A stretch of 64,000 bases of DNA from Plantibacter sp. Leaf314. GTDB taxonomy: Bacteria; Actinomycetota; Actinomycetes; Actinomycetales; Microbacteriaceae. The stretch is from assembly GCF_001423185.1 (NCBI RefSeq), contig NZ_LMOB01000001.1, forward strand, positions 956,874-1,020,873. Reading direction: 5' to 3'. Below, in pieces: positions 1 through 8,195 of the stretch; the first letter of the stretch is position 1; every line of letters begins with the position of its first letter. The position numbers and the translations under genes were made by a program. The notes under the pieces were generated by a model that worked only from the letters and a program-made list of their open reading frames with translations, was not told the DNA's origin and did no database searches.

Positions 1-73
1 CCTGTGTCGAGTGCCATCATGAGAGGTAGCCGCGGACGCCCGGCCCGCGACCCGTTCCGGCGAGGTGGCCGAC

Positions 74-643
74 ATGTCGATCCTGCGAACCATTCCCGAA
101 GCCGATGCCGATGCGACGACGGCCGCGCTGTACGACGACGACATCGCCGACCAGGGCTTCGTCGCTGCGCACACGAAGGTGATGGCGTTGAACCCCGAGG
201 CGTACGCCGCTTGGGAGGCGCTGATCGGGACGATCGCCCGGCCGCTCGGCAAGCGACGCTACGAGCTCGTGACGCTCGCCGCGGCGCGAGGGACACGGTC
301 ACGACATTGCCGTCTCGCTCACGGCAGGAAGTCGCTTTCCCTGTTCAGCGAAGACCAGCTCGTGCGCATCGCAACCGACTATCGTGACGCCGGCCTGAGC
401 CCCGCTGAGGTTGCGATGATGGCCTTCGCGGAACGGGTGGGTCGCGACTCGGACCGGATGACCGACGCCGACAGCCTGACCCTGCGCGAGCACGGCTTCT
501 CCGATCGGGAGATCCTCGACATCGCCCTCGCCGCTGCCGCCCGCAACTATTACAGCCGGGCGCTCCAGGCACTTGCGGTCGACGTCGACGTTCCTCACGA
601 CATCGGACCCGAACTGCGCGACGCACTCGTGCAGGGCCTCTGA
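74..643 (+). CDS. AhpD-like (carboxymuconolactone decarboxylase fold) peroxidase-related protein
   Basis: A 189-residue all-alpha protein of the AhpD/CMD family. Family members are cytosolic, usually oligomeric, thiol-dependent peroxidase-related enzymes. The diagnostic segment is around residues 76-83, reading S-x-x-C-x-x-x-H (S76, C79, H83) followed by G. In AhpD itself the first position is a second cysteine, so only the single cysteine is kept here, as is common in the peroxidase-related branch. I chose the ATG at 74, preceded by a weak GCGAGG; an in-frame GTG lies nine bases upstream. It converges on the ABC-F gene with a 13-base gap. The substrate is unknown, and true peroxidase activity is inference. 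Confidence 0.8.
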   Translation: MSILRTIPEADADATTAALYDDDIADQGFVAAHTKVMALNPEAYAAWEALIGTIARPLGKRRYELVTLAAARGTRSRHCRLAHGRKSLSLFSEDQLVRIATDYRDAGLSPAEVAMMAFAERVGRDSDRMTDADSLTLREHGFSDREILDIALAAAARNYYSRALQALAVDVDVPHDIGPELRDALVQGL

Positions 644-656
644 GCCCCGCCGAGCA

Positions 657-2312
657 CTAGTGCTCCGTGACCTGCCCCGCCTCGACGACCCAACGGCGCT
701 CGATGCGGACGGTGTCGAGCATGCGTCGGTCGTGGGTCACGAGCAGGAGCGTCCCCTCGTAGCTCTCGAGCGCCTCCTCGAGCTGTTCGATGGCGGCGAG
801 GTCGAGGTGGTTCGTCGGTTCGTCGAGGACGAGCAGGTTCACGCCGGTGGCCTGCAGCACGGCGAGCCCGGCTCTGGTGCGCTCTCCCGGCGACAGCTCG
901 TCGACCGGGCGGTTGACGTGGTCGGCCTTCAACCCGAACTTGGCCAGCAACGTCCGGACCTCCCCCGGCGACAGTTCGGGCACGATCGCCTCGAACCGGT
1001 CCGCGAGCGGCTCCGAGCCGACGAGCAGTGAGCGAGCCTGGTCGATCTCGCCGATGCGCACACTCGATCCGAGGCTCGCCGTGCCCTCGTCGGGCGTCCG
1101 GCGGCCGAGCAGCGTCGCGAGCAGCGTCGACTTCCCCGCACCGTTCGGACCGGTGATGCCGATCCGGTCGCCGACGTTCACCTGGAGCGACAGCGGACCG
1201 AGCCGGAAGTCGCCCTGCTGCACCACGGCCTGCGACAGGGTCGCGACCACCGTGCTCGAGCGCGGTGCGCTCCCGATGGTGAACTGCAGCTGCCACTCCT
1301 TGCGAGGTTCCTCCACCTCGTCGAGGCGGGCGATGCGGCTCTCCATCTGGCGGACCTTCTGCGCCTGCTTCTCGGAGGACTCCGCTGAGGCCTTCCGGCG
1401 GATCTTGTCGTTGTCCGGTGCCTTCTTCATGGCGTTGCGGACGCCCTGGCTGGACCACTCCCGCTGCACCCGAGCACGGCCGACGAGGTCCGCCTTCTTG
1501 TCCGCGAACTCGTCGTACGCGTCGCGGGCATGCCGTCTGGCGACCTCGCGTTCCTCGAGGTAGGCCTCGTACCCACCGCCGAAGACGCGGTTGCTCTGCT
1601 GCGCGAGGTCGAGCTCGAGCACGCGGGTGACGCAGCGGGCGAGGAACTCGCGGTCATGGCTGACGAGCACGACGCCGCCGCGGAGCCCCTGCACGAAGCG
1701 TTCGAGTCGTTCCAGACCGTCGAGGTCGAGGTCGTTCGTCGGTTCGTCGAGCAGCACGATGTCGAAGCGCGACAGCAGGAGCGCGGCGAGTCCGACCCGG
1801 GCGGCCTGACCTCCGGACAGCGACGTCATCATGGTGGACGACACGTCGGCGTCGAGGTCCAGTCCGAGGTCGGCGAGCACCGCCGGGATCCGTTCCTCGA
1901 GGTCGGCTGCGCCGCTCGCCAGCCAACGGTCGAGGGCGGCGGAGTAGACGTCGGCCGGGTCCTCGCCGGCCTGGGGCGGTTCGGCGAGCGCCGCCGCCGC
2001 CGCGTCCATCGCCTCGGTCGCTGCGGCACACCCGGTGCGTCGGGCGATGTACGCGGCGACGCTTTCACCGACGACGCGCTCGTGTTCCTGCGGGAGGGAT
2101 CCGACGAAGGCGTCCGACGGCGACAGGGTGATCGTGCCGGCCTGCGGTTCGAGGGAGCCGCCGAGCATCTGGAGCAGCGTGGACTTACCGGCCCCGTTCA
2201 TCCCGACGACGCCGATGACGTCACCCGGCGCGACCGTCAGATCCAGGCTGTCGAACAGGGTGCGGTGGCCATGTCCGCCGGCGAGGCCTTGGGCGACGAG
2301 CGTTGCAGTCAT
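657..2312 (-). CDS. ABC-F family ATPase (ribosome-associated type)
   Basis: A soluble 551-residue protein with two ATP-binding cassettes and no membrane segment, which is the ABC-F layout. ABC-F proteins act on the ribosome as translation factors or antibiotic-protection factors, not as transporters. The first cassette has Walker A at 37-45, signature LSGGQ at 165-169 and DEPTNDLD near 189-196. The second has Walker A at 388-396, signature LSPGE at 473-477 and DEPTNHLD at 497-504. The charged linker around 250-340 (KADLVGRAR, then NDKIRRKAS) fits the inter-domain P-site tRNA interaction motif. Both catalytic glutamates are present. Which subfamily it belongs to, and whether it gives drug resistance, cannot be told from sequence alone. 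Confidence 0.92.
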   Translation of the reverse strand: MTATLVAQGLAGGHGHRTLFDSLDLTVAPGDVIGVVGMNGAGKSTLLQMLGGSLEPQAGTITLSPSDAFVGSLPQEHERVVGESVAAYIARRTGCAAATEAMDAAAAALAEPPQAGEDPADVYSAALDRWLASGAADLEERIPAVLADLGLDLDADVSSTMMTSLSGGQAARVGLAALLLSRFDIVLLDEPTNDLDLDGLERLERFVQGLRGGVVLVSHDREFLARCVTRVLELDLAQQSNRVFGGGYEAYLEEREVARRHARDAYDEFADKKADLVGRARVQREWSSQGVRNAMKKAPDNDKIRRKASAESSEKQAQKVRQMESRIARLDEVEEPRKEWQLQFTIGSAPRSSTVVATLSQAVVQQGDFRLGPLSLQVNVGDRIGITGPNGAGKSTLLATLLGRRTPDEGTASLGSSVRIGEIDQARSLLVGSEPLADRFEAIVPELSPGEVRTLLAKFGLKADHVNRPVDELSPGERTRAGLAVLQATGVNLLVLDEPTNHLDLAAIEQLEEALESYEGTLLLVTHDRRMLDTVRIERRWVVEAGQVTEH

Positions 2313-2395
2313 CCTGCAATCGTCTCATTCCGGCGGACGAACCCTGACCGTTCATTCCGCGCCAGGCGCGCGCGTGCGCCCGCATAGCACAACAT

Positions 2396-2415
2396 CACGA
2401 TTGAGTACAATCCAC
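2396..2415. promoter_or_regulatory. Possible promoter elements between divergent ABC-F and surface-protein genes
   Basis: The 209-base divergent gap contains TACAAT (2406-2411), a good plus-strand -10 match but without a convincing -35. On the minus strand the same bases give TTGTAC followed about 18 bases later by TATGCG, a plausible promoter for the ABC-F gene. Weak call made by eye. Confidence 0.25.
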
Positions 2416-2521
2416 CCCGCTACGGGTCGCGGCACCCCCCATTGGTGTTACACAGGGAGCAGTTGCGGTTGATGTCGCCATCCTCTTGGCTTCGCGCCCC
2501 TCCCACACGGAAGGGGCACGC

Positions 2522-3805
2522 ATGCGCCTCGAATTCTCTCCACCCACCCGATGCGCCAGACCCGGTCGCCTGCGCACTCGCCTCTTCGGTGCAGCGGCAA
2601 TCGTCACCGTCGGGCTCCTGGCCATCGGTACCGCACCCGCGAACGCCGCGACCACGATCGACGGCCCGATCTTCCTCGGCACGGCTGCCGATTACGGCGT
2701 CCTCGCATCCTCGGCCATCACCAACACCGGCGCGACCACGATCAACGGAGACCTCGGGCTGAGCCCGGACAGCTCCGTGACGGGCTTCCCGCCGGGCATC
2801 GTCAACGGCACCCAGAACGTGACGAACGAGCCCGCCGCCCTCGCGAAGGACGACCTCCTCACCGCGATGGGCGTCGCCTCCAGCCTCACGCCAGACCCCC
2901 AGCAGGTCGGCGATCTCACCGGCCTCGACCTCGACCCCGGCGTCTACGCCGGCGGAGAGATCTCCCTCACCGGGAACGTGACGCTCACCGGCACTGCTGA
3001 GTCGGTCTGGGTCTTCCAGGCGGCCAGCACCCTGAAGACCGGCACCAGCTCCTCGGTCACCCTCGTCGGCGGCGCGAGCGCCTGCAACGTGTTCTGGCGC
3101 GTCGGCAGCTCGGCCACCCTCGACGGCGGCGGGCCCTTCGTCGGTACGATCCTCGCGGACGCGTCGATCTCCACGGGATCCGGCACGGTCGTCGAAGGAC
3201 GCCTGCTCGCGTCCACCGGCGCGGTCACGCTCATCAACACCGTGATCACCCGTCCTGTCGGCTGTGACGACGGCAGCGGATCTGAAGTGACGACGAGCCC
3301 CGAGATCACCTCGGCTCCTCTGCCCGGAGGGACGGTCGGCACGACGTACGACAGCACGGTCACCTCGACCGGTAGCCCGGACGCCACCTACACCGTCACC
3401 TCGGGTGCCCTTCCCCCGGGTCTCGTCCTCGACAGTGTGACCGGCACCGTGAGCGGCACCCCGACGACTCCCGGCAGCTACCCCGTCACCGTCACCGCCA
3501 GTAACGGCACCGCACCCGACGACACGATCGAATCGACGATCGTGATCCAGCCCTTGGTGCCGCCGGTCGTCGTCCCTCCGGTCGTCACCCCGCCCGTGGT
3601 CACCCCGGTGATCCCGCCGGTCTCCCCGCCGGTGAACGCCCAGCCGAACACCCCGACGGTCCCGGTCAGCGACATCGACCGCCTGGCTGAAACGGGTGTG
3701 AACGGGACGCTCATCGTGGCCGTCGGTGCATCTCTGCTGCTGCTCGGCATCCTCGTCGCCGTCGGCTCGGTGTTCCTCCGCCGCCGTCGCGCAATGGACA
3801 ACTGA
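2522..3805 (+). CDS. LAETG-anchored surface protein with DUF3494 (ice-binding-like) and Ig-like domains
   Basis: A 427-residue secreted protein. The start ATG at 2522 follows an AAGGGG ribosome site; a 12-codon longer form is possible. A signal peptide covers residues 1-42 (Arg-rich N region, hydrophobic core, likely cleavage after ANA). Residues about 48-250 match the DUF3494 fold found in bacterial ice-binding proteins and adhesins (NTGATTINGDLG and VFQAASTL segments). Residues about 262-345 form a He_PIG-like Ig domain, followed by a Pro/Val linker. The C-terminus has LAETG at 388-392, a hydrophobic helix and an RRRR tail, the layout of a sortase substrate; LAxTG is the class E sortase motif of high-GC Gram-positives. 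Ice binding itself is inferred; adhesion is equally possible. Confidence 0.85.
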   Translation: MRLEFSPPTRCARPGRLRTRLFGAAAIVTVGLLAIGTAPANAATTIDGPIFLGTAADYGVLASSAITNTGATTINGDLGLSPDSSVTGFPPGIVNGTQNVTNEPAALAKDDLLTAMGVASSLTPDPQQVGDLTGLDLDPGVYAGGEISLTGNVTLTGTAESVWVFQAASTLKTGTSSSVTLVGGASACNVFWRVGSSATLDGGGPFVGTILADASISTGSGTVVEGRLLASTGAVTLINTVITRPVGCDDGSGSEVTTSPEITSAPLPGGTVGTTYDSTVTSTGSPDATYTVTSGALPPGLVLDSVTGTVSGTPTTPGSYPVTVTASNGTAPDDTIESTIVIQPLVPPVVVPPVVTPPVVTPVIPPVSPPVNAQPNTPTVPVSDIDRLAETGVNGTLIVAVGASLLLLGILVAVGSVFLRRRRAMDN

Positions 3806-3838
3806 TCCACGCTGGTCTGTGGTCCGACGCCGCCCCCG

Positions 3839-3844
3839 TAGGCT
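3839..3844 (+). promoter_or_regulatory. Leaderless-type -10 element TAGGCT
   Basis: TAGGCT lies exactly 6 nt before the ATG at 3851. This is the TANNNT-N6-start spacing expected when transcription begins at the start codon. It supports that start for the HTH protein. Confidence 0.55.
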
Positions 3845-3850
3845 GAGGGC

Positions 3851-4198
3851 ATGGACCACAAGCAGCTGCGCTCCTTCGTCGCCTCCGCGGAAACGCTCCA
3901 CTTCGCGAAGGCGGCGAAGGAGCTTGGTGTGCCACGCAGCACCGTCGTCGCCGATGTCCGGAAGCTCGAGGAGATCCTCGGCGCGGAGCTGTTCGCCCGC
4001 GACGTCGAATCCACCCAGCTGACCGATGCCGGCTCCGCGTTCCTCATCGACGCCCGGCGCCAGCTCGACGCCTCGGCTGCGGCCGCCGCCAAGTCGGCTC
4101 CGGCCCCGGGCGGCAAGGCCAAGGCGAACAAGGGCAAGGGCCGCGCTCCGAAGGTCAAGGGCGAGCCGCTGCCGTACAAGAAGCGCCAGGGTCGCTGA
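3851..4198 (+). CDS. LysR-type HTH-only protein with Lys/Ala-rich tail
   Basis: A 115-residue protein. Residues 1-62 form a winged HTH typical of LysR regulators (MDHKQLRSFVA start, AAKELGVPRSTV recognition region, LEEILGAELF, LTDAG wing). The roughly 200-residue effector-binding domain of LysR proteins is absent. Instead, residues 70-115 are a basic low-complexity tail rich in Lys, Ala, Gly and Pro, like the tails of actinobacterial nucleoid proteins. The stop is followed directly by unrelated sequence with no remnant of an effector domain visible, so it looks like a settled short gene and not a recent truncation. It probably binds DNA without a small-molecule sensor. Target and function are unknown. 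Confidence 0.8.
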   Translation: MDHKQLRSFVASAETLHFAKAAKELGVPRSTVVADVRKLEEILGAELFARDVESTQLTDAGSAFLIDARRQLDASAAAAAKSAPAPGGKAKANKGKGRAPKVKGEPLPYKKRQGR

Positions 4199-4240
4199 GC
4201 CCGAGGCCGTTCGGCAAGCCCCGGCTGCAAGGGAGCTCGG

Positions 4241-5410
4241 TCAGCGATCGAGCGACTCGGACTCGGTGTGCGCGAGCCGCAGGAGTTCACCACGCCGCTC
4301 CGCCTCGCCCCTCGCCGACCGTGCCGCGGCCGTGAGCCTGGCGACGGGAAGCGGCGGTTCAGGATCGATCGCGGCGCCGAGTTTCGCGGCGCCGGCAAAC
4401 CCGTCGAGGTGCACGACGACCGCCTCCCGGTACCCGGCTGCGATACCGGTGGAGAGGTCACGCAGGCCCGCCACACCGACGGGCCCGTCCTCGACCGCCA
4501 TCGCGACGAGCACGATCCCCCCGCGCACGCGGGTGCAGACGGCGCCCGACGGGAGCTCACGGAACACGGCCTCGGCGAGCAGCGCCTCGAGTTCTCCGGC
4601 CGAAGCCAGACCGTAGGCACGCCGCAGGTCCCCGTACCCGTCGATGGCCACCTCGACGACGGCGAGCCGTTCGCCCGGCTCGAGCGTCGTCCGGAGCGCG
4701 GTCGCCTCGACTTCGAAGGCCCGGCGACCCACGGTGCGGATGCCCTCGCGTTCGGAGGCGAGCCGCTCCTTGCGCTCCCATGAGCGGAGCAGGACGAGGC
4801 CGACGGCGACCAGGACCACGAAGACGAGGTTCAGGTAGGTCACGAAGGCGGTGCCGAAGATCCGCTCGAACGCCTCCGAATGCGGACCCGCAGCGATATA
4901 CACCACCAGGCGGACCGCGGTGAACGCCGCGTGCAGGCTGAGGACGATCACGAGCACGAGCGACGCCGAGGCCGTTCGCATCCGACCGCGTCGGGCCTCG
5001 AACACCACCAGCAGCGACAGGACGATCAGCGAGCCGAGCCGGGCGATCGTGCCGGCCCACTCGGGATCGTCGGTGGGGTCCAGGACGGCCGAGAGCGCCG
5101 TCACGCCGACGACGAGCGTTCCGAGGAGCACCAGGCTGCGTCGTCCGTTGAACAGCCGACAGCCCACCCACAGGGCGGCGATCGCGGCGACCATCGAGGC
5201 GTTGGCGATGGCGACGATCCACACGGAGTCACCGTTGAGGGTGGCGGCGAGGTAGCTGACCGCCGAGAGGAGCGTCGTGGCAAACCCGGACATCCAGGCG
5301 GCCATGTGGCGGCCGGCGAGGGTGCGCGCGCTGTCGAGCGCGTAGAAGATCCCGCACGCGGCGCAGACGATCACTGCGACGACCAGCATGCTCGCCAGAT
5401 CGATCGTCAC
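4241..5410 (-). CDS. Seven-helix membrane protein with degenerate GGDEF domain
   Basis: A 389-residue protein. Seven hydrophobic segments fill residues about 8-210, followed by a charged linker (SWERKERLASERE) and a cytoplasmic domain from about 230. The domain keeps the diguanylate-cyclase rhythm (VVEVAIDGYGDLRRAYG, then RVRGGIVLVAM, then VARLTAAARSARGEAERRG), but the signature loop GG(D/E)EF is replaced by RGGIVLV. It therefore probably cannot make cyclic di-GMP. It may sense or bind nucleotide, or be a decayed enzyme. The GTG start at 5410 has a GGAGG site nearby. It lies tail to tail with the HTH gene and is monocistronic. Confidence 0.72.
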   Translation of the reverse strand: MTIDLASMLVVAVIVCAACGIFYALDSARTLAGRHMAAWMSGFATTLLSAVSYLAATLNGDSVWIVAIANASMVAAIAALWVGCRLFNGRRSLVLLGTLVVGVTALSAVLDPTDDPEWAGTIARLGSLIVLSLLVVFEARRGRMRTASASLVLVIVLSLHAAFTAVRLVVYIAAGPHSEAFERIFGTAFVTYLNLVFVVLVAVGLVLLRSWERKERLASEREGIRTVGRRAFEVEATALRTTLEPGERLAVVEVAIDGYGDLRRAYGLASAGELEALLAEAVFRELPSGAVCTRVRGGIVLVAMAVEDGPVGVAGLRDLSTGIAAGYREAVVVHLDGFAGAAKLGAAIDPEPPLPVARLTAAARSARGEAERRGELLRLAHTESESLDR

Positions 5411-5532
5411 CGCTTGCCTCCTGGAGGCGCCGGTTCGCGTGACGCCTTATCGAGCGTACCGCCCGTTTCGGCCCGCGGCGCGGCAGTGCGCGGCCGTCGC
5501 GGTGTGCACGTGTGACGTGCCACCATCGATCC

Positions 5533-6051
5533 ATGCGTGCATCGCCTGTCCGACCGGTCGCCGTCCGTGCGACCGCGTTCCGCGGCACGTCCCGATGGCG
5601 GCGACGGCCGGTACGGTTCGTCGGCTACGACGCGCTCCTGCCGAACGGATCCGTCCAGTTCGACGTGGATCTCGCCTGGGGCATGCCCGCGCATCCGGCG
5701 GATGCCTCCACCCGCGACGTGAACGTCCATGACCGCTGCCCCGAGGTCGGAGCCGGGCCGTGGGTCGACGGGTTCGGGCGAGCCGTCGACGGGCCCGTCG
5801 ACGCCGGACCACCGCTCAGCGCGCGGCGCCGAGCGCGCCCGCGACCCACCGACCTGCCCCGTCGCCGCGCGTCGGCGAAGTCCGGGCGCCGCTGGCGCGC
5901 CGGGCTCGGCGTGGCCGCGATCGGCCTCGGCATCCTGATCGTCGTCGGGCCGCTCCGCGACACCCCCGCGGGCTTTGTCGGGGTGGTCTGCGCCCTCGCC
6001 GGGCTCGCAGCCCTCCTGGACTTGATCCCCCGCGCCGGACGCTGGTGGTGA
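5533..6051 (+). CDS. Hypothetical protein with two-helix C-terminal membrane region
   Basis: I do not recognise the N-terminal part of this roughly 172-residue protein. Codon third positions are strongly G/C in this frame across the stretch, which supports coding. The middle is Arg/Pro-rich. Residues from about 118 give a hydrophobic hairpin (AGLGVAAIGLGILIVVGPL, then GFVGVVCALAGLAALLDLIP) loosely like the DUF2892/YgaP membrane domain. No ribosome site precedes the ATG at 5533, but CACCAT sits 6 nt before it, a weak leaderless-type -10. The start could also lie further in. Function unknown. Confidence 0.5.
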   Translation: MRASPVRPVAVRATAFRGTSRWRRRPVRFVGYDALLPNGSVQFDVDLAWGMPAHPADASTRDVNVHDRCPEVGAGPWVDGFGRAVDGPVDAGPPLSARRRARPRPTDLPRRRASAKSGRRWRAGLGVAAIGLGILIVVGPLRDTPAGFVGVVCALAGLAALLDLIPRAGRWW

Positions 6052-6101
6052 CCGAGGAGCCAACGCCTCCGGCCGTCGGCGGTTGCCGGGAAGATAGAGC
6101 T

Positions 6102-6815
6102 ATGACAGATCCGAGCGAGGAGTTCCGTTTCTTCGAGGACGCCCTTCGACTCCTCGGCAACGACGTGCAGTCCGATCTCGCCTCTCGAGGATGGGCGGTC
6201 ACCGACCTCAGGGTCCCCGACGGCCAGCCTCTCGAGTGGTTCTGGCCTCCGACGGCACCGGTCGGTTACGGCGGTCTGCCGGACTGGAGCGACGAGGTCA
6301 TGCGGCGCCGGCCACAGATGCACGGACCGCGACACACCCCGTGGCGGGTACCGACCAGAATCACGAACACCATGAACGGGTGGCGAGTCGAGTACGGCGA
6401 GGCGATCGCCCAGGAACCGGATGCGGTGGCGGGATACGCGGACGACGCGTCGCTCCTCGCAGACCTCGAACGCATCGAGTGCTGGCCGATGAACCTCGAC
6501 GAGGCTCGCCTGATCCGGAGGGAACGCCTCTTCGCCGTCACCACGGCGCTCGCGCAGGATGCCCACTACCAGGGCTTCACGGTGACCGAGCCGTACAGCA
6601 GCCGCATCAGCGCCATCCGACCTCACCTGATGTTCGAACGGAGTCGCGCTGTCGGACTCGCTGACACCGCCCCTCCTTCAACTCCTCGCCCGCGAGGTGA
6701 CCTTGCCGCGCACATGAATCTGATCGACGCCGAGGCGTGGGCGTCCGCAGTGCGCACGGCGCGCGCCGGCGGCGAGGGGTGGGGCGTCAGCGGTCCCGAA
6801 AGGCCGCGCGTGTAG
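6102..6815 (+). CDS. Hypothetical protein, Trp-rich, no recognised domain
   Basis: A 237-residue soluble protein that I do not recognise. It is acidic at the N-terminus, has several tryptophans (EWFWPPTAPVGYGG near 45-60) and lacks a signal peptide or membrane helix. The start ATG at 6102 opens a frame with good codon bias. There is no clear ribosome site, though GAAGAT lies 6 nt before it. It follows the preceding small gene on the same strand by 50 bases. The 174 bases after its stop, up to ychF, hold nothing I can identify. Confidence 0.65.
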   Translation: MTDPSEEFRFFEDALRLLGNDVQSDLASRGWAVTDLRVPDGQPLEWFWPPTAPVGYGGLPDWSDEVMRRRPQMHGPRHTPWRVPTRITNTMNGWRVEYGEAIAQEPDAVAGYADDASLLADLERIECWPMNLDEARLIRRERLFAVTTALAQDAHYQGFTVTEPYSSRISAIRPHLMFERSRAVGLADTAPPSTPRPRGDLAAHMNLIDAEAWASAVRTARAGGEGWGVSGPERPRV

Positions 6816-6989
6816 ATCTCATCTGCCGACCTGCATGCGGGACGCATCCAGAACGGTGACCGGCTTGCGGGTCGACCCAGTCATGATCGTCCAGCCGCTC
6901 CACCTCGTGCTTCGCCTGCTCGGCTGTGACACGGAGCGGTTCCGGCTCAAGGCTCCTGACCGACGAGGGACGCTTCTTGCAGCCCTCAC

Positions 6990-8063
6990 CTACACGTTGA
7001 AGCGGAACTCCACGACGTCGCCGTCCTGCATGACGTAGTCCTTGCCCTCCATGCGGGCCTTGCCCTTGGAGCGGGCCTCGGCGACGGAGCCGGTCTCGAC
7101 CAGGTCGTCGAAGGAGATGACCTCCGCCTTGATGAAGCCCTTCTCGAAGTCCGTGTGGATCACCCCGGCAGCCTGCGGTGCCTTCGCACCCTGCGGGATC
7201 GTCCACGCGCGCGACTCCTTCGGACCTGCGGTGAGGTAGGTCTGCAGGCCGAGCGTCGAGAAGCCGATGCGGGCGAGCTGGTCGAGACCGGACTCGGTCT
7301 GGCCGGTCGACTCGAGCATCTCGCGGGCGTCGTCCTCATCGAGGTCGACGAGCTCCGACTCGAGCTTCGCGTCGAGAAACACGGCCTTCGCCGGCGCGAC
7401 GAGCGCGGCGAGCTCGTCGAGCTTGCCCTGGTCCTGGAGGACGTCCTCGTCGACGTTGAACACGTAGATGAACGGCTTGGCCGTGAGGAGGCCGAGCTCC
7501 TTGATGGGCGCGAGGTCGATCTTCGTCGCCGAGAGCGGGGTGCCGGCGTTCAGCGCGTCCTGCGCCTCCTTGGCGGCCGTGAGCACGGAGGGGTCGAGCT
7601 TCTTGCCCTTGACCTCCTTCTCGAACCGGGTGACGGCCTTCTCGAGGGTCTCGAGGTCGGCGAGGATCAGCTCCGTGTTGATCGTCTCCATGTCGGAGGC
7701 CGGGTTCACGTCGCCGTCGACGTGCACGACGTCGGGGTCGGCGAAACCGCGGACGACCTGCGCGATGGCGTCGGCCTCACGGATGTTGGCGAGGAACTTG
7801 TTTCCGAGCCCCTCCCCCTCGCTCGCGCCCTTGACGATGCCGGCGATGTCGACGAAGGACACCGCGGCGGGCAGGATGCGCTCGCTACCGAAGATCTCGG
7901 CGAGCTTGCCGAGTCGGGCGTCGGGCAGTTCGACCACGCCGACGTTCGGCTCGATCGTCGCGAACGGATAGTTCGCTGCGAGCACGTTGTTGCGCGTGAG
8001 CGCATTGAACAGGGTGGACTTGCCGACGTTGGGCAGGCCGACGATGCCGAGAGTAAGAGCCAC
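6990..8063 (-). CDS. ychF: Redox/ribosome-associated ATPase YchF (OLA1/Obg family)
   Basis: A 357-residue P-loop protein of the Obg-like family. Walker A reads GLPNVGKST at 9-17, then SFVDIAGIVKGASEGEGLGN for switch II/G3 and NVDE in place of NKxD, the change that makes YchF prefer ATP over GTP. The C-terminal TGS domain covers the last about 85 residues (VIHTDFEKGFIKAEVI, ending YVMQDGDVVEFRFNV). Full length for the family. YchF associates with ribosomes and modulates stress responses. The start is GTG; TACGAT lies 8 nt upstream. It is on the opposite strand to the flanking genes and appears to be transcribed alone. Confidence 0.97.
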   Translation of the reverse strand: MALTLGIVGLPNVGKSTLFNALTRNNVLAANYPFATIEPNVGVVELPDARLGKLAEIFGSERILPAAVSFVDIAGIVKGASEGEGLGNKFLANIREADAIAQVVRGFADPDVVHVDGDVNPASDMETINTELILADLETLEKAVTRFEKEVKGKKLDPSVLTAAKEAQDALNAGTPLSATKIDLAPIKELGLLTAKPFIYVFNVDEDVLQDQGKLDELAALVAPAKAVFLDAKLESELVDLDEDDAREMLESTGQTESGLDQLARIGFSTLGLQTYLTAGPKESRAWTIPQGAKAPQAAGVIHTDFEKGFIKAEVISFDDLVETGSVAEARSKGKARMEGKDYVMQDGDVVEFRFNV

Positions 8064-8195
8064 GAGGGTCTATCGTACGCGGCCGAGACGGCCCGTGCGT
8101 CGCCGCTCGGATCGGGCGACGGATCGGGCCGGTCGATCGGGCGTGACGCGGCGAGCCGACCGGGCGGTGTCGGACCCTGGTGCGAGGGTGAGGAC

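Noticed and set aside
6816..6989. Possible short gene or remnant between the hypothetical gene and ychF
   Set aside because: The only frames are extensions or shadows of ychF, without a ribosome site or recognisable domain.
7155..8195. Long plus-strand extension of the exonuclease frame
   Set aside because: It is the antisense of ychF; the real gene starts at GTG 8196, where the DEDDh domain begins.
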